The notes under the pieces: model-generated
The model's input: only the letters and a program-made list of their open reading frames with translations
Database searches by the model: none
What the model was told of the DNA's origin: nothing
Part shown: one piece after another, positions 1-11,349 of the stretch
How the letters are laid out: the number at the start of each line of letters is the position of its first letter
Numbering within the stretch: the stretch's first letter is position 1
NCBI GenBank assembly: GCA_030522415.1
Contig: CM060112.1
Span: forward strand, 14,121,227 to 14,185,226
DNA length: 64,000 bases
DNA from: Channallabes apus
Lineage: Eukaryota; Chordata; Actinopteri; Siluriformes; Clariidae
Reading direction: 5' to 3'
Translations under genes and position numbers: made by a program

Positions 1-429
1 TCATGCCTGTCGGTGCCAATTTTTTGTATTCAAGTTTTCTGCGGTTTGCATTTTCAATCCAAAATGGTGGCAGCGCTGCCGCAGCGCCTCCTAATGGTTG
101 TTATAAAAAATAAAAAAAAAACACCAGAGTTTCGACTCTTGGCTGCTTCTAGGTTTAGCTGCAAAACAACTCTTCAGAAAAACACATGGGTGACGTCACG
201 GAGGGCTTGTCCGCGGCTTATTATACAGTGCATGACTGCACCGCTGCCCACTGAGTCTGCAATGGAACGCGACCTGTTAGCTGTCATTTCTGGGCAACGT
301 AAGAAATCTGGCTGAGCGTCTGCCATCTAGTGTGTATGCTCGTATTTACCCATAGTGCATTGCTTTCGCCAAGCAAAACACTTCGCCATTTTAAGCGATT
401 TGGGATCTCTGCCGACTGGATCAGCAAAG

Positions 430-639
430 TAAATAGGTCACGAGATCTCAGAGGGGAAAATAAAGGAACAACCTCCACCAGGACGACGGATATAACTCAC
501 CGGTATAAGTGCTACGAATCCCCCGACTGAGAGCCAATGATCGGAATCAGCCTGCCCGCTCGCATGAAGTATTCAGCCGCAGGCCCGGGCTGATGTGATT
601 ACTGATCGCTTCTCTAACTGCGACTTAAACAAACATCAG
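430..639 (+). promoter_or_regulatory. fbxl3: Possible fbxl3 promoter / non-coding first exon
   Basis: The first coding exon of fbxl3 begins with a splice acceptor one base before its ATG, so a non-coding 5' exon must lie upstream. A good donor (CAG|GTAGGA) at 639/640 ends a fairly GC-rich stretch. This is a positional inference only; the start coordinate is arbitrary, and no TATA box or initiator was found that settles it. Confidence 0.25.
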
Positions 640-685
640 GTAGGAGGAATGCAGAGCTTCTGCGACACACTAAAAACGATTATCC

Positions 686-691
686 ATCTAC

Positions 692-725
<34 letters not shown>
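686..725. repeat. (TTA)n microsatellite
   Basis: About a dozen ATT/TTA units in a row. Confidence 0.9.
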
Positions 726-1112
726 GAAAGCCGGGGATTATGATTATACATTTATTATACGCAGTAATTGGCAAGTATGTTGCTGTACTATGCGGTTATT
801 TCTGACAGAACGTCACTGACAAAACTGCACACATAAACTGTCTCGGTTCTTTTTGATTGACGATTATATTCATGCCAAGATCGACGCTACGGGGGTGTGT
901 GGTGGAGTGGGCGTGGTCTGGGGGCGTGGTCGTCAGTGGTATGACTACAGTCTGCTTCTCAAGTTGTTTGCTGCATTAAATTGACTCCAAGTGAACTTGT
1001 AATTTTGTCGTAGCTTGTCAGCATTAATGATAATATATCTGAAAATCAGAACCCATTTGATGACATTGGTAACAAACTATTTAGATTTTTTTTTTAAAGT
1101 CAGAATTACATA

Positions 1113-1688
1113 CAGTGGCTTGCAAAAGTATTCGGCCCCCTTGAACTTTTCCATATTTTGTCACATTACAGCCACAAACATGAATCAATTTTATTGGAAT
1201 TCCACGTCTATTACCTGTTTATTTTAGTATGATCATTACATATAAATAAACAATAAAAAATAGGCAATAATAATAAAAAAAATTGCATTTCTCTAGGGAA
1301 ATGTTATATCACAAGAAATATCGTTATCGCAGTATTCAACAACAATATCGCATATTTTCCTAATATCGTGCAGCCCTAATTTGTACTGACATTAGATTAC
1401 ACACAGGTGCACTCTATTTAGTCATTAGCACTCATCAGGCAATGTCTATGGCCAACTGACTGCACTCAGACCAAAGGGGGCTGAATAATTACGCACACCC
1501 CACTTTGCAGTTATTTATTTGTAAAAATTGTTTGGAATCATGTATGATTTTCGTTCCACTTCTCACATGTACACCACTTTGTATTGGTCTTTCACGTGGA
1601 ATTCCAATAAAATTGATTCATGTTTGTGGCTGTAATGTGACAAAATGTGGAAAAGTTCAACGGGGCCAAATACTTTTGCAAGCCACTG
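1113..1688. mobile_element. Tc1/mariner-type MITE with ~94-bp inverted repeats
   Basis: Long terminal inverted repeats start with CAGTGGCTTGCAAAAGTATT on the left and end with its near-perfect complement on the right. The inverted match runs about 94 bp (1113-1203 against 1600-1688). A TA dinucleotide flanks both sides (1111-1112 and 1689-1690), as expected for Tc1/mariner insertion. No transposase frame remains, so it is non-autonomous. A piece of a hAT-like element interrupts it at about 1204-1379. Confidence 0.8.
1204..1379 (+). mobile_element. Right-half fragment of a hAT-like element
   Basis: This stretch is closely similar to the right end of the hAT-like element at 57947-59044, ending in the same CGTGCAGCCCTA terminus. 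The left end is missing and no 8-bp duplication is visible, so it is a truncated copy inside the Tc1-type MITE. Confidence 0.65.
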
Positions 1689-1693
1689 TAACA

Positions 1694-1962
1694 AAGGCAG
1701 TAAGGTGGCTCCAGGTTCCACCTCCAGGGTCCGGGTTCGATTCTCACCTCGGGTCTGTGTACATGCAGTCTGCATATTCTCGGTTTTCCTCACACAGTCC
1801 AGACATGCAGGTTAGCATGTGAATGTGTGTATGAGTGTTTGCCCTGTGATGGATTGGTGTAGGGTGTACCCCACCTCATGCCTTAAGTATCCTGGGATAG
1901 GCTCCAAACCCCCCCTCACCCTGTTTACAGGATAAAGTGGTACAGATGATGAGTGAGTGAGT
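1694..1962 (+). mobile_element. tRNA-derived SINE, degenerate copy (family 1)
   Basis: Contains a pol III B-box-like GGTTCGATTCTC near 1733, then the family body seen at 17575, 18864, 40083 and 46094 and the terminal GGATAAAGTGGTACAGATGATGAGTGAG. The A-box region is badly mutated. This is the oldest of the five copies. Confidence 0.7.
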
Positions 1963-3290
1963 ACATAAGATTACTTGTTTTATTTTACTCTGTTCAGGAT
2001 AGATTTTAAATCTGTGCATAGAGATTTCTGTCTTAACCTTTTGCTGTTTTCTTGCTCAGGAATCAGCCATTTTTAGATCCTAAAAGATTTTTTAAAAAGT
2101 GCCGTTCAGTGGCAACTGAATTCGTGTGTAGTTTTTGAAGACTTTTTATGCCTCATAGCGTACCACCTGGCCTTTATTTGTGTCATTAGTGTTGCCTAAG
2201 TCAAAGTATGAACGACTATGAAACCACCTTAAGGGAGATGAAAGAACTGCATTGGGGAGTGGTTGATAAATGATGTCTTATGCCACCTAGTGTTGAGAGA
2301 CAGTTGTTCCAATTTTACATAGATGGCTCTTTTTACTGCTTTTTATGTCCGCCACTTTTGTATCCAGAACATGGACATTGCAGTCTTTCAGAAGACTTTC
2401 AAAGAGTGTTTTAAATTGCAATTTTACTGCTGGGTCTTTTCTTGAGGAGCTGGCACTGGTTGTTTGGGTTCTCCAGTGGACAAATCTGTTCATCTGTTCC
2501 TCTGTTCCTCTGTGCATTGGACTGCATATAATATGTCGCTCTGCTTATCCCTGGTGTTATGTCTTTGGGGAGGATCCAATTCTGTCTGTGTGTTGCTGGG
2601 ACTTTATCATAAAAAGCCAGAACCGGATCATCAATCTGTTAAGCAAACACTTAATAATACACTTTGTGTTTCAGACAAGAACTCAACAGGAGACTCCTTG
2701 GAGCAGATTTTCAGAGCATTTGAAAGTGAAAATTTATTTAAATATGAAACTAAAACTAAATGCAAAAAAAATCTTTTTAAAGCTTTAACCACTGAAGTAA
2801 ATGATTCTTAAGCCACTATGCTACCCTATTTATGGGAGTACTGTATAGTAGAATATAGTTTAAAAAAACACATTGAAGCACTTGGTTTCTTTTTCATTCC
2901 TAGGGTTCATGTTACAGTAAATGATCAATACATGAGCCTTCATCAGAGACATACAGTTTATATTAGAATTCAAAGATTTCATGTTACAATATGTCCCTGA
3001 CATTATTTTGTACATTGTTTTGTGTCGCAGAAAGATGCAATGTTGTGTGCAGAATTTTCTCCCTATAAAAATATATAGATTTTTCTATACAAACTGTTAA
3101 TATAAGCATAGTGGTACAGTACAAGGCATGAAATGTACCAGTGCGGTTGTATAAATAGTCAGCACTTTTGAAATGCTGCTTGCCCAGAAAAATTAGTGAA
3201 CTGGTACTTACTATAGTATAAAATTATGTTGAAAAAGGTTATTGCCCTCTATTATCAGCCTTATTCATCATCTACCTGCTCTTTTCCTAG
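1963..3290. other. Probable fbxl3 5' intron, no feature seen
   Basis: AT-rich sequence with only short, unrecognisable open frames, ending at the splice acceptor (CTTTTCCTAG) of the first coding exon. If the non-coding first exon lies near 430-639, this is intronic. Confidence 0.4.
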
Positions 3291-3291
3291 A

Positions 3292-3684
3292 ATGAAAAGA
3301 GGGCAGAAGAGAGGAGATCAGCAGGAGGATGGAGGAAGTCCAAGTCCTGGGTTCTCTGAACCCTGCAAAAAGCTTTGTAGAGAGCTTTCAGAGAAACCGG
3401 TGCAGGGGCTGGAGACCTACAATCCAGAGAGCACAGTAGACTGGGGCTGCCTTCCACAGGAGATCCTGCTGCAGATTTTCCAGTATCTGCCCTTGCTGGA
3501 TCGGGCGTTTGCCTCACAGGTGTGCAGGGGCTGGAACCAAGCTTTCCACATGCCTGAGCTCTGGAGATGCTTCGAATTTGAGCTCAATCAGCCTGCCAGC
3601 TCTTACTTGAAGGCCACACACCCAGACCTGATCAAGCAAATCATAAAGAGGCACTCCAACCACCTTCAGTATGTCAGCTTTAAG
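3292..3684 (+). CDS. fbxl3: fbxl3 coding exon 1 (F-box exon)
   Basis: Start of F-box and leucine-rich-repeat protein 3, the substrate adaptor of an SCF ubiquitin ligase that targets cryptochromes (CRY1/CRY2) in the circadian clock; acts mainly in the nucleus. This exon gives 131 codons: a lysine/arginine-rich N-terminus ([10 protein letters not shown]...) followed by the F-box (about residues 52-90, including [20 protein letters not shown]) that binds Skp1. The rest matches the vertebrate protein almost without gaps. The ATG follows a splice acceptor (CTAG|a) at 3290 and is the initiator equivalent to that of mammals. The exon ends in phase 0 at AAG|GTAAGA. The N-terminal tail is roughly 15 residues longer than the mammalian form as I know it. 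Which teleost fbxl3 paralogue this is cannot be told from the window. Confidence 0.95.
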
Positions 3685-4092
3685 GTAAGAGCTTGTGTAG
3701 GGTAGTTACTACCTCCTTAGTATTGTTGTCACAAAAACTTTTGGCAGTACGTCTGAGGCGATAGAATTTGTTAGGCTTAGAACTAATATGACGATTAATT
3801 TATCAGAGGACAGAGAGTTATTTAGTTCGTAATTTGTAGTACTGTTCAAAAGTCTTCCACCACCCCTCATTTCTTCATATTAAATAAAAATTAATTATGT
3901 AAATAAAATAAAAGAAGTGCTTAACGATACAATTTGAAAATTGGTTGTTTAAGCAACCTCATTTCCCCATCTTGTCTGTTCTAACCATTCAGCATCAGCT
4001 GTATACTGATCACTGGCCTGATCATCTGTCATCATCTGCACCTGTTTCTCACTGGTTCACGCCTTAAGGGTTTTTTATTTATTTATTTAAAT

Positions 4093-5320
4093 GTCCTAAT
4101 TTTGGAAAAATTCTGGAGGGATGTCCTTCAAACCCTGTCTTACATACTAAATAGCAATCTTGAACCAGGGGCCCTTATTGCTCTTTTTGGCAGTACTGGA
4201 GAGGATGATAAGCGTAGCGTCTAATGGCGCTTTTCCACTGCATAGTACGGCACGACACGGTTCAGTTCAACTCACTTTTGGGGGGTTTTCCACTGGGAAC
4301 AGTACCTGGTACCGGGTCCTTTTTTTAGTACCACCTCAGCCGAGGTTCCAAGCGCACCGAACCGTTACCAAAACGTGACGTGTAAACTCTGCTGGTCGCT
4401 GATTGGCCGGAGAAAATCGTCATTACTGCGTCACTGAACTTGCGACACGAGACACAACAGAACCGCTATATTTAGAAACAGCCAGAGAAGGATCGGACGC
4501 ACCTTTTTGTATTAACCAAACATTTTCTTTGGCTGCCATCAGCCTCTTTTGAAACAAACTCCTTCGTCTCGCTGTTAAAAACATCCACATGCCGAGAATG
4601 AAGAACACCATGCCGTCGATATGCTCCATTGTTGTGTGTTTGTTTGTGGCGTGTTTATGATGATGTCACGGCAGTAGCGGCGCCGCAACTAAAACGACAT
4701 GTGAGTAATCCCGCCCACTCTAAAGCGTTACTAAACTGCAAAACTGGAAGCGCAAACCGACCCGAACTGAGCCGAACTGAAGTGAGTTGAACTGAACCGT
4801 GTCGTGCCGTACTATGCAGTGGAAAAGAGGCATAGCTGCAGCTAAACGTTGATTATTGCCTTTTGCATCCCTTCTGGCCAGGCATTCTCTTTTTTTTTAA
4901 CTGTAAGTGGTAGGATGCCACCTCACCCACTCAGGCCTATTATGTCTTGTTTTTCCGTATAGAAAATTCTTTACTTAATTAGTCGAAATAAATTTTTTTC
5001 ATATAAATTTATAATTTAATCCACTTCTTATTTAATTGGTTGGTTTTTCACCTGTGTATGTTTTTTTTTTTTTTTTTTCTTTCCATTCTTCTCTTTTTTT
5101 TCCTCTCTCTTTTGCACACAAAACCCAGATTTCCAGCTCCATGTTTTTCTTTCTTTCTTTTTCTTCTTTAAATATGCATAGTGTCTAGACTTTCTTAGAC
5201 ATGTAAGGTTGTCATGGAGTTATAGAGGGTTTATAAGGGGTTTATAAATATAGATTGTACAAGTGAGCCTTGAAACACACACTACATGTTTACTTTATGT
5301 CTCTGTTGTTCTCAATTCAG
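4093..5320 (+). mobile_element. L1/Tx1-like LINE, 3' fragment (interrupted)
   Basis: The sequence aligns with the 3' end of the LINE at 19.6-25.8 kb: the ORF2 stretch around GAAAAATTCTGGAGGGATGT, the GGCCAGGCATTCTCTT segment, then the 3'UTR with its GGTTTATAAGGGG motif. It is 5'-truncated, heavily mutated and split by the Harbinger-like MITE at 4225-4832. It is older than the two longer copies. Confidence 0.8.
4225..4832 (-). mobile_element. PIF/Harbinger-like MITE, copy 1
   Basis: 608 bp with long terminal inverted repeats (TGGCGCTTTTCCACTGCATA at the left, complement at the right) carrying a GTACGGCACGACACGGTTCA block. It sits inside a LINE fragment, so the empty site is known from other LINE copies: TAA precedes it (4222-4224) and TAG follows (4833-4835), consistent with a 3-bp TAA duplication with one later mutation, the PIF/Harbinger signature. 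A 68-codon minus-strand frame (4629-4423, MEHIDGMVFFILGMW...) is shared with the copy at 54 kb and may be a remnant of the parent transposon's coding part. Confidence 0.75.
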
Positions 5321-5446
5321 TACCAGTTATTTATTTGCTAGTTATCTTTGCTTGATTTCGTGCAATGATTTTGGTCCTTCTGAAACACAGGCAGTGAGTG
5401 TATTAGTGTGAGCTGTGGTGATTTGTGCATGTTTTGGCCCTTTCAG

Positions 5447-5569
5447 GTGGACAGTAGCACCGAGTCTGCAGAAGCAGCCTGCGATATCCTGTCTCAACTA
5501 GTGAACTGCTCACTCAAAACCTTGGGGCTTATATCCACAGCTCGACCCAGCTTCATGGAGTTGCCTAAG
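5447..5569 (+). CDS. fbxl3: fbxl3 coding exon 2
   Basis: 41 codons in phase 0, beginning [18 protein letters not shown] and ending SFMELPK, between TTTCAG and GTAAAC splice sites. It encodes early leucine-rich repeats that form the cryptochrome-binding arc. It differs from the mammalian protein at only a few residues. Confidence 0.95.
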
Positions 5570-6282
5570 GTAAACAAGACTACCTGTACATCTTTCAGGC
5601 GGAGGCAGATATAACCTGGCAGGTGTAGATGAAAGCAGTGTCTCAGTAAACAAGCTCAGTCTGCAGAAGTGCCAACATTACACATTAGCTGCGTGATTTT
5701 TTTTACCACGTTCTGTCAGGAGACCTGAAACCTTTCTGGCTGTTTAGCTCGCAGACTGAAATACACAACCAGGTCACTGATCGGGAAGGTTACAGGACAT
5801 GTAAAACATGTTGTTTACAGCAGCTACTTTTTTACTGACAATATCCAGGCGAACTTTGACCTGTGCATTCATGCATCTTTGTCTTGTGAGCCAATATAAA
5901 ACAAGAAGGTCTGTGTATGATCTGATTTCCTTGTAAAAAAAACAAAAAAAAAACAGTGGCGCTACTAATACAGAGTTTCCCCAATATTCTTTTCTCAGGC
6001 ATGACGATAGTAGAGGTTTTATGTTTCAATTTGTGTGTTGTATTGATTTCCAGAACCAAATGGGAGGTTTCACAACTGTAATAAAGGCCATTGTGTATTT
6101 TCCCATTACTGTACTACAGAGTAGTTTTGATTTTAAGAGGCTATCCCCTACATTTAATAAATGTATTATTCATCAGTATTTACTGTATAATATTATGTCA
6201 GTCACTGATGGTAAACAATTTTAAGTTCTAATAACTTGCACATTCAAAATAACAGTTTTAAATGTACTATTTAAAATATTTA

Positions 6283-7845
6283 CACTGCGTTCCAAATTAT
6301 TATGCAAATTGGATGTAAGTGTCATAAACGTTAAATGTTTAGTTTTTAAATTAAACTCATGGATGGTGTTGTGTCTCAGGTCTGTTTGGATCACGGAACT
6401 GAATCTCAGACACGTGTGATAATTAGTTTGTCAGATAAGCCAAATTAAAGGAAAAGTACTGAAGGTTGTTCCACATTATTAAGCAGGCCACAGGTTTCAA
6501 GCAATATGAGAAAGAAAAAGGATCTCTCTGCTGCCGAAAAGCGTCAAATATCGCAATGCCTTGGACAAGGTATAAAAACATTAGATATTTCAAGAAAACT
6601 TAAGCGTGATCATCGTACTGTGAAGACATTCGTGGCTGATTCAGAGCACAGACAGGTTCGTGCAGATGAAGGTAGAATGAAGAAGGTTTCTGCAAGATAA
6701 ATTCATCGGATTAAGAGAGCAGCTGCTGAAACGCCATTACAAAGCAGCAAACCGGTATTTGAAGCTGCTGGTGCCCCTGGAGTCCCGCGAACCTCAAGGT
6801 GTAGGATCCTTTAGAGGCTTGCAGTTGTGCATAAACCTACTATTCGGCCACCCCTAATCAATGCTCACAAGCAGAAACGGTTGCAGTGGGTCCAGGCATA
6901 CATGAAGACAAGTTTTCAAACCGTCTTGTTTACTGATGAGTGTCGTGCAACCCAGGATGTTCCAGATGGATGGAGTAGTGGATGGTTGGTGGATGGCCAC
7001 CATGTCCCAACAAGGCTGCGATGTCAACAAGGAGGTGCCGGAGTCATGTTTTGGGTAAGAATCATGGAGAGAGAGCTGGTAGGCCGCTTTAGGGTCCCTG
7101 AAGGTGTGAAAATGACCTCTGCAAAGTATATTGACTGACCACTTTCTTCCATGGTACAAAAAGAAGAAAAGTGCCTTCCGTAGCGAAATAATCTTCATGC
7201 ATGACAAATCACCATCTCATGCTGTAAAGAATAACTCTGTGTCATTGGCTGCTATGGGAATAAAAGATGAGAAACTCATGGTGTGGCCATCATCCTCCCC
7301 TGACCTCAACCCCATTGAGAACCTTGGAGAATCTTCAAAAGATCTATGAGGGTGGGAGGCAGTTTGATTCAAAACAGCAGCTCTGGCAGGCTATACTGAC
7401 ATCCCGCAAAGAAATTCAAGCAGAAACTGTCCAAAAACTCACAAGTTCAATGGATGCAAGAATTGTGAAGGTGAGATCAAAGAAGGGGTCCTATGTTAAG
7501 ATGTAACATGCCCTGTTAGGATGTTTTTGATTGAAATAGTTTTTGATTTCTTTAAATATTTGAATTCTTTAAACCTCCCAATGCTTCAAATTCAACAAAA
7601 GCCTATTTTCAGTTTTACAACCTATAAAATGTTTTAACTCTGTTGTGCATAATACTTTGAAACAGTGCATTTTCAGTTTTTTTTTTATTTTTAAAATAAA
7701 TATGATCATTAGGAGGTTTGTTCAATAAAATTCAAATTATACCCTAATAGTTGATGACTAGAAAATTATACTGACTGTCATTTGCATTTACTAATTATGA
7801 AAATCAGAGAAAGATATAATTTGCATAATAATTTGGAACGCAGTG
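6283..7845 (+). mobile_element. Tc1-like DNA transposon, full length but dead
   Basis: 1563 bp flanked by TA (6281-6282 and 7846-7847). The terminal inverted repeats match perfectly over 28 bp, beginning CACTGCGTTCCAAATTATTA. The inside holds one broken transposase gene on the + strand. Perfect inverted repeats with a damaged gene fit a moderately old copy of an autonomous family. Confidence 0.9.
6506..7506 (+). pseudogene. Tc1-like transposase pseudogene
   Basis: DDE/D transposase of the Tc1 family, the enzyme that cuts and pastes the element. The N-terminal helix-turn-helix is recognisable (SAAEKRQISQCLG, RKLKRDHRTVK). The catalytic core keeps VLFTDECRA (first D), IIFMHDKSPSHA (second D) and SSPDLNPIENL (third acidic residue). 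It is broken by a stop at 6698-6700, a second stop at 6812-6814 and frameshifts near 7135 and near 7335. Laid end to end the pieces cover essentially the whole protein of about 330 residues up to the C-terminal KKGSYVKM. No function is expected from this copy. Confidence 0.92.
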
Positions 7846-8026
7846 TATATATTAAATAAAAAAATAATTATATATTTGACATGCTGATGGACTGCAAATG
7901 TCTAATAAAACAAAGGAATTCTGTATTTTTCTCTGGCCTTTTTTTAAACTCACTATGATAATACATTTTGTTAGACACAAACATAGTTATAGTCAACCCT
8001 TTTGCCATCCATTTCCTAATTTAGTT

Positions 8027-8027
<1 letters not shown>

Positions 8028-8061
<34 letters not shown>
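8028..8061. repeat. (AT)n microsatellite
   Basis: Uninterrupted AT run inside fbxl3 intron 2. Confidence 0.85.
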
Positions 8062-8066
<5 letters not shown>

Positions 8067-8224
8067 TTATTTTATTTATTTATTTATTTTTTTATTATTC
8101 TGTATAGCTGCAGTTCCACAAGGTTGTGTTTTTTGCGAGGTGAATGATGGGGCCTTGAAGCATTCAGCAGCCTCAGTGCAGATTGTCCTTGGTATGCATC
8201 AGTCTGAGGCTAGTTTTAGGGGGA

Positions 8225-8345
8225 TAGTTGTTGTCCTGCTCCAGGGGCGCTATATCATGGCTGACCCTGCGCTCTGACCCCAGTTATGCTGGTATATGCG
8301 AAGAAAGAATTTCTCTGTGCAGTTATGTATATGAGACAAATGAAG
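8225..8345 (+). mobile_element. SINE 3' part (family 2)
   Basis: Carries the block CCAGGGGCGCTATATCATGG, then GCTGACCCTGCGCTCTGACC and a GCGAAGAAAGAATTTCTCTG tail, which I recognise from a widespread teleost tRNA-derived SINE. A related copy with its 5' part lies at 18425-18645. Confidence 0.6.
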
Positions 8346-8763
8346 GTTTGGTTTACGTTAGGTTAAATCAATAGAAATAGTAACAGCATTTGTGAACAGC
8401 ATTTGTCCCATCTTGTCCAGGACGGGAAAAGCTGCAATGATTTGTGCTTGCCTGTCACACTGTATTGTTTTGTTCCACCATGCCGTGTGCTCACTGTTGG
8501 GTCCTGATATTTGTCATGCTGACAAAAGTGCCGCTGTCCTTTTCATAATCACAGCAGCTGTCGTGTGAGGAGCATTAGATTTGTCTGTCAGGGAGGAAGG
8601 CTTGAACAAAAAAAGTTATTGTGTAATCTGTTAATTATTTAAAATTAAGGAAAATTGTTTTATTTTATTTTAGATGACACCTTAAAATGCTTCTTTTCTA
8701 TTACCAAGTTTGTGTAATGGTTCCAGCATCCTGAGGGAGTGGTATGGTTTAATTTCATATACG

Positions 8764-8803
8764 CGCGTGTGTGTGTGTGTATGTATGTATGTATGTATGT
8801 ATG

Positions 8804-8872
<69 letters not shown>

Positions 8873-8894
8873 GTATATATATGTATATATATAT
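8764..8894. repeat. Compound (GT)n(ATGT)n(AT)n microsatellite
   Basis: Runs from GT through ATGT repeats into a long AT stretch with occasional G. Likely length-polymorphic. Confidence 0.9.
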
Positions 8895-9153
8895 AGAAAC
8901 ATCTAAATATCACCTGTTCAGAGGAGATTAATGCATTTTTTTGGACGCCTTCAGCAAAACTTTACAATGTAGAAAGAAATAAAAATCAGGAACCATCATG
9001 GAGTTAGAAAGTGATCTAAAACTTTTGAACAGTAGTGTATTCTTTTTTTTTTTTTTTTTTTTACACGGAAAGATGAAGTCAGATTAGTCATTAGTATTTA
9101 TTTACCTTTTATAGAGTTTTTAATTGTTTTGTCGTTTTTTGTCTTTTCCATAG

Positions 9154-9325
9154 TCTCATTTCATCTCAGCCTTGACGGTGGTTTTTGTAAACTCCAAGTC
9201 CCTGTCCTCCCTGAAGATTGATGACACACCAGTAGATGACCCGTCACTCAAAGTTCTTGTGGCCAACAACAGCGACACCCTCAAGCTCCTGAAAATGAGC
9301 AGCTGCCCTCATGTGTCACCTGCAG
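9154..9325 (+). CDS. fbxl3: fbxl3 coding exon 3
   Basis: 172 bp: 57 codons plus one base, from [16 protein letters not shown] to HVSPA with the first base of the next glycine, between TAG and GTAGGA splice sites. The reading frame joins exon 2 in phase 0 and exon 4 in phase 1. It encodes further leucine-rich repeats ([32 protein letters not shown]) and is near-identical to the vertebrate protein. Confidence 0.95.
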
Positions 9326-11349
9326 GTAGGAGTGAAGTAGAGACACAGCATGAAACTCATTAAAAATGCAAGCAGCATGATTAATCTCCAAGAGTTGCAT
9401 ATCATGCTGCCATGATCAAATCACCTGGTTGATTCATGACGTCATAACATAAAAACAATGTCACTTTGAGTGTTGACAAGTGCTGGGTTTGTGCAAGAAC
9501 CAGAGAAGAGGGAGCAAGGAAGGAAGTGATGCGCAGGAGAGACCGGTAGAGGGAAGGTGAGAGAGGGATATTATGCTGATTGGAGCACTTGCAGTTTTTG
9601 TTGAATAAAAAAAAAAAAAAGTCATTAAACATATACCAAGCTGTAGAATATGTTTTTAACTAGAAGGTGTGATGTGCATTTCATTAACTGAGTTGTAGAG
9701 TAGTACACAATGACACAGAGGGCTATATCAAAGTAGCTACCTGTACCCGTTTCTTTACAAGCGTGTATTCTGTAACTATACAAACATGACTGAGCAAAAA
9801 AAAAAAGATTTACGCGATTTAAAAATAGTGATAAATACTACGACATACAGTAGCAGAAAACCCAAATGCAAAATATGTCTCCCTCGTCAAGCATCGGGCA
9901 GGACTTCCATGTAAGCATTTTTTGTTTTCGTTTATTTAATTGGTCATTAACCAAAGCAGTGTTGCTGGAATGGATCCGTGCCACTGGAGTTTTAAGGATG
10001 AATCCTCCTGGGTTATTTTTAAAGAAGAGCCCGCTCACCTTGCAAAACTGTTTTTTGCAGAGTATGTGTCACCATCAGTGTCCCCTTCTTCTTTTTCACT
10101 TTTTTTTTTTATGCCAGTTGGCATCCGCTGCATGTACTGCCTCTCAACACACCGCTGTCGTGGTAGCAGAATATACAGGTTTATATATACAGAACAAGAC
10201 CGGCTTTGCAAGAGGGAACTGTCCGCTACTAGCTACTCAATTGCAGATGGCATCATTATTATGGATTTTTATAAAGGATAAACAAATATACTTGAGTGGC
10301 TGTCAATATACTTAGGCACAAGTTCAAGTAAACACTATGTGTGGGAAACACTGCATATTGACTTATTCAAAAAAGACAAATATTTAACCCATTGTCTGGT
10401 AAATCAGTAGATTTGTGTAAGCTTAGGTGTGTTATCCATTAGCGAGTCACAGTTGTAAGCAGTGTCCTATGATTTAGGAGGTTCTAGGGGCCAAGCTATT
10501 TAAAATAAAAAAGGAAATTCTTAACATCATTAAAATAAAATTAGCATTGATCAGAAAATGCTACCAGATTAATGGCGCTTTTCCACTGCATAGTACGGCA
10601 CGACACGGTTCAGTTCTACTCACTTTTGGGGGGTTTTCCACTGGGAACAGTACCTGGTACCTGGTCCTATTTTTAGTACCACCTCAGCCGAGGTTCCAAG
10701 CGCGCCGAACCGTTACCAAAACGTGACGTGTAAACTCTGCTGGTCACTGATTGCCCGGAGAAAATCGTCATTACTGCGTCACCGAACTTGCGACACGAGA
10801 CACAACAGAACCGCTATATTTAGAAACAGCCAGAGAAGGATCGCATGCACCTTTTTGTATTAACCGTCGGCCTCTTTTGAAACAAACTCCTTCGTCTCGC
10901 TGTTAAAAACATCCACATGCCGAGAATGAAGAACACCATGCTGTCGATACGCTCCATTGTTGTGTGTTTGTTTGTGGCACGTTTACGATGATGTCACGGC
11001 AGTAGCGGCGCCGCGACTAAACGACATGTGAGTAATCCCGCCCACTCTAAAGCGCAAACCGAGCCGAACTGCGCCGAACCGAAGTGAGTTGAACTGAACC
11101 GTGTCGTGCCGTTCTATGCAGTGGAAAAGAGGCATCAGTGTTATTCTATTATTTTGTTTAGTGGTTCACTCTACCAACTGCTTGTTGGCGCGTACCTCAA
11201 TGTCCCTTCATTGTGGAGCTTTGGCAACCATTTTAGTCACCATCTGGAGCCCTGAAAACCTGTGTGTGACCTCTGATTTCATAACATTTGTTCGGGTATT
11301 TCTAAACTGCCTTGTGTTTTTGCTCGTTTTCCTTTCCTGACTTCTTTAG
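9326..11349 (+). other. fbxl3: fbxl3 intron 3
   Basis: GTAGGA donor and TTCTTTAG acceptor. Holds Harbinger-like MITE copy 2 (10573-11134). Bases 9326-10570 show no identifiable repeat or exon; overlapping open frames at 9866-10315 are not recognisable. Confidence 0.85.
10573..11134 (-). mobile_element. PIF/Harbinger-like MITE, copy 2
   Basis: 562 bp, same family as 4225-4832 with the same ends and orientation. TAA precedes it (10570-10572) and TCA follows (11135-11137), compatible with a mutated TAA duplication. It lacks part of the segment that carries the small shared open frame. Confidence 0.75.

Larger units (their letters stand above)
1..1112. other. Upstream region of fbxl3, no clear gene
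   Basis: No coding exon recognised. The first 640 bases are richer in CpG than what follows and could hold the fbxl3 promoter and a non-coding first exon. A GT-rich, GC-box-like patch lies near 890-940. The short open frames here have no recognisable domains. Confidence 0.4.
3685..5446 (+). other. fbxl3: fbxl3 intron 1
   Basis: GTAAGA donor at 3685 and TTTCAG acceptor at 5446. Bases 3685-4092 show nothing identifiable. The rest is a LINE fragment with a nested Harbinger-like MITE. Confidence 0.9.
5570..9153 (+). other. fbxl3: fbxl3 intron 2
   Basis: GTAAAC donor, CATAG acceptor. Contains a Tc1-like transposon (6283-7845), a SINE fragment (about 8225-8345) and a compound microsatellite (8764-8894). 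Bases 5570-6282 show nothing else. Bases 8430-8605 resemble 45230-45393. Confidence 0.9.

Noticed and set aside
13..315. 100-codon open frame at the window start
   Set aside because: No recognisable domain, low-complexity lysine run, and it lies in probable promoter/upstream sequence.
8660..8931. Tyrosine/isoleucine-repeat open frames
   Set aside because: Translations of the AT/GT microsatellite, not proteins.
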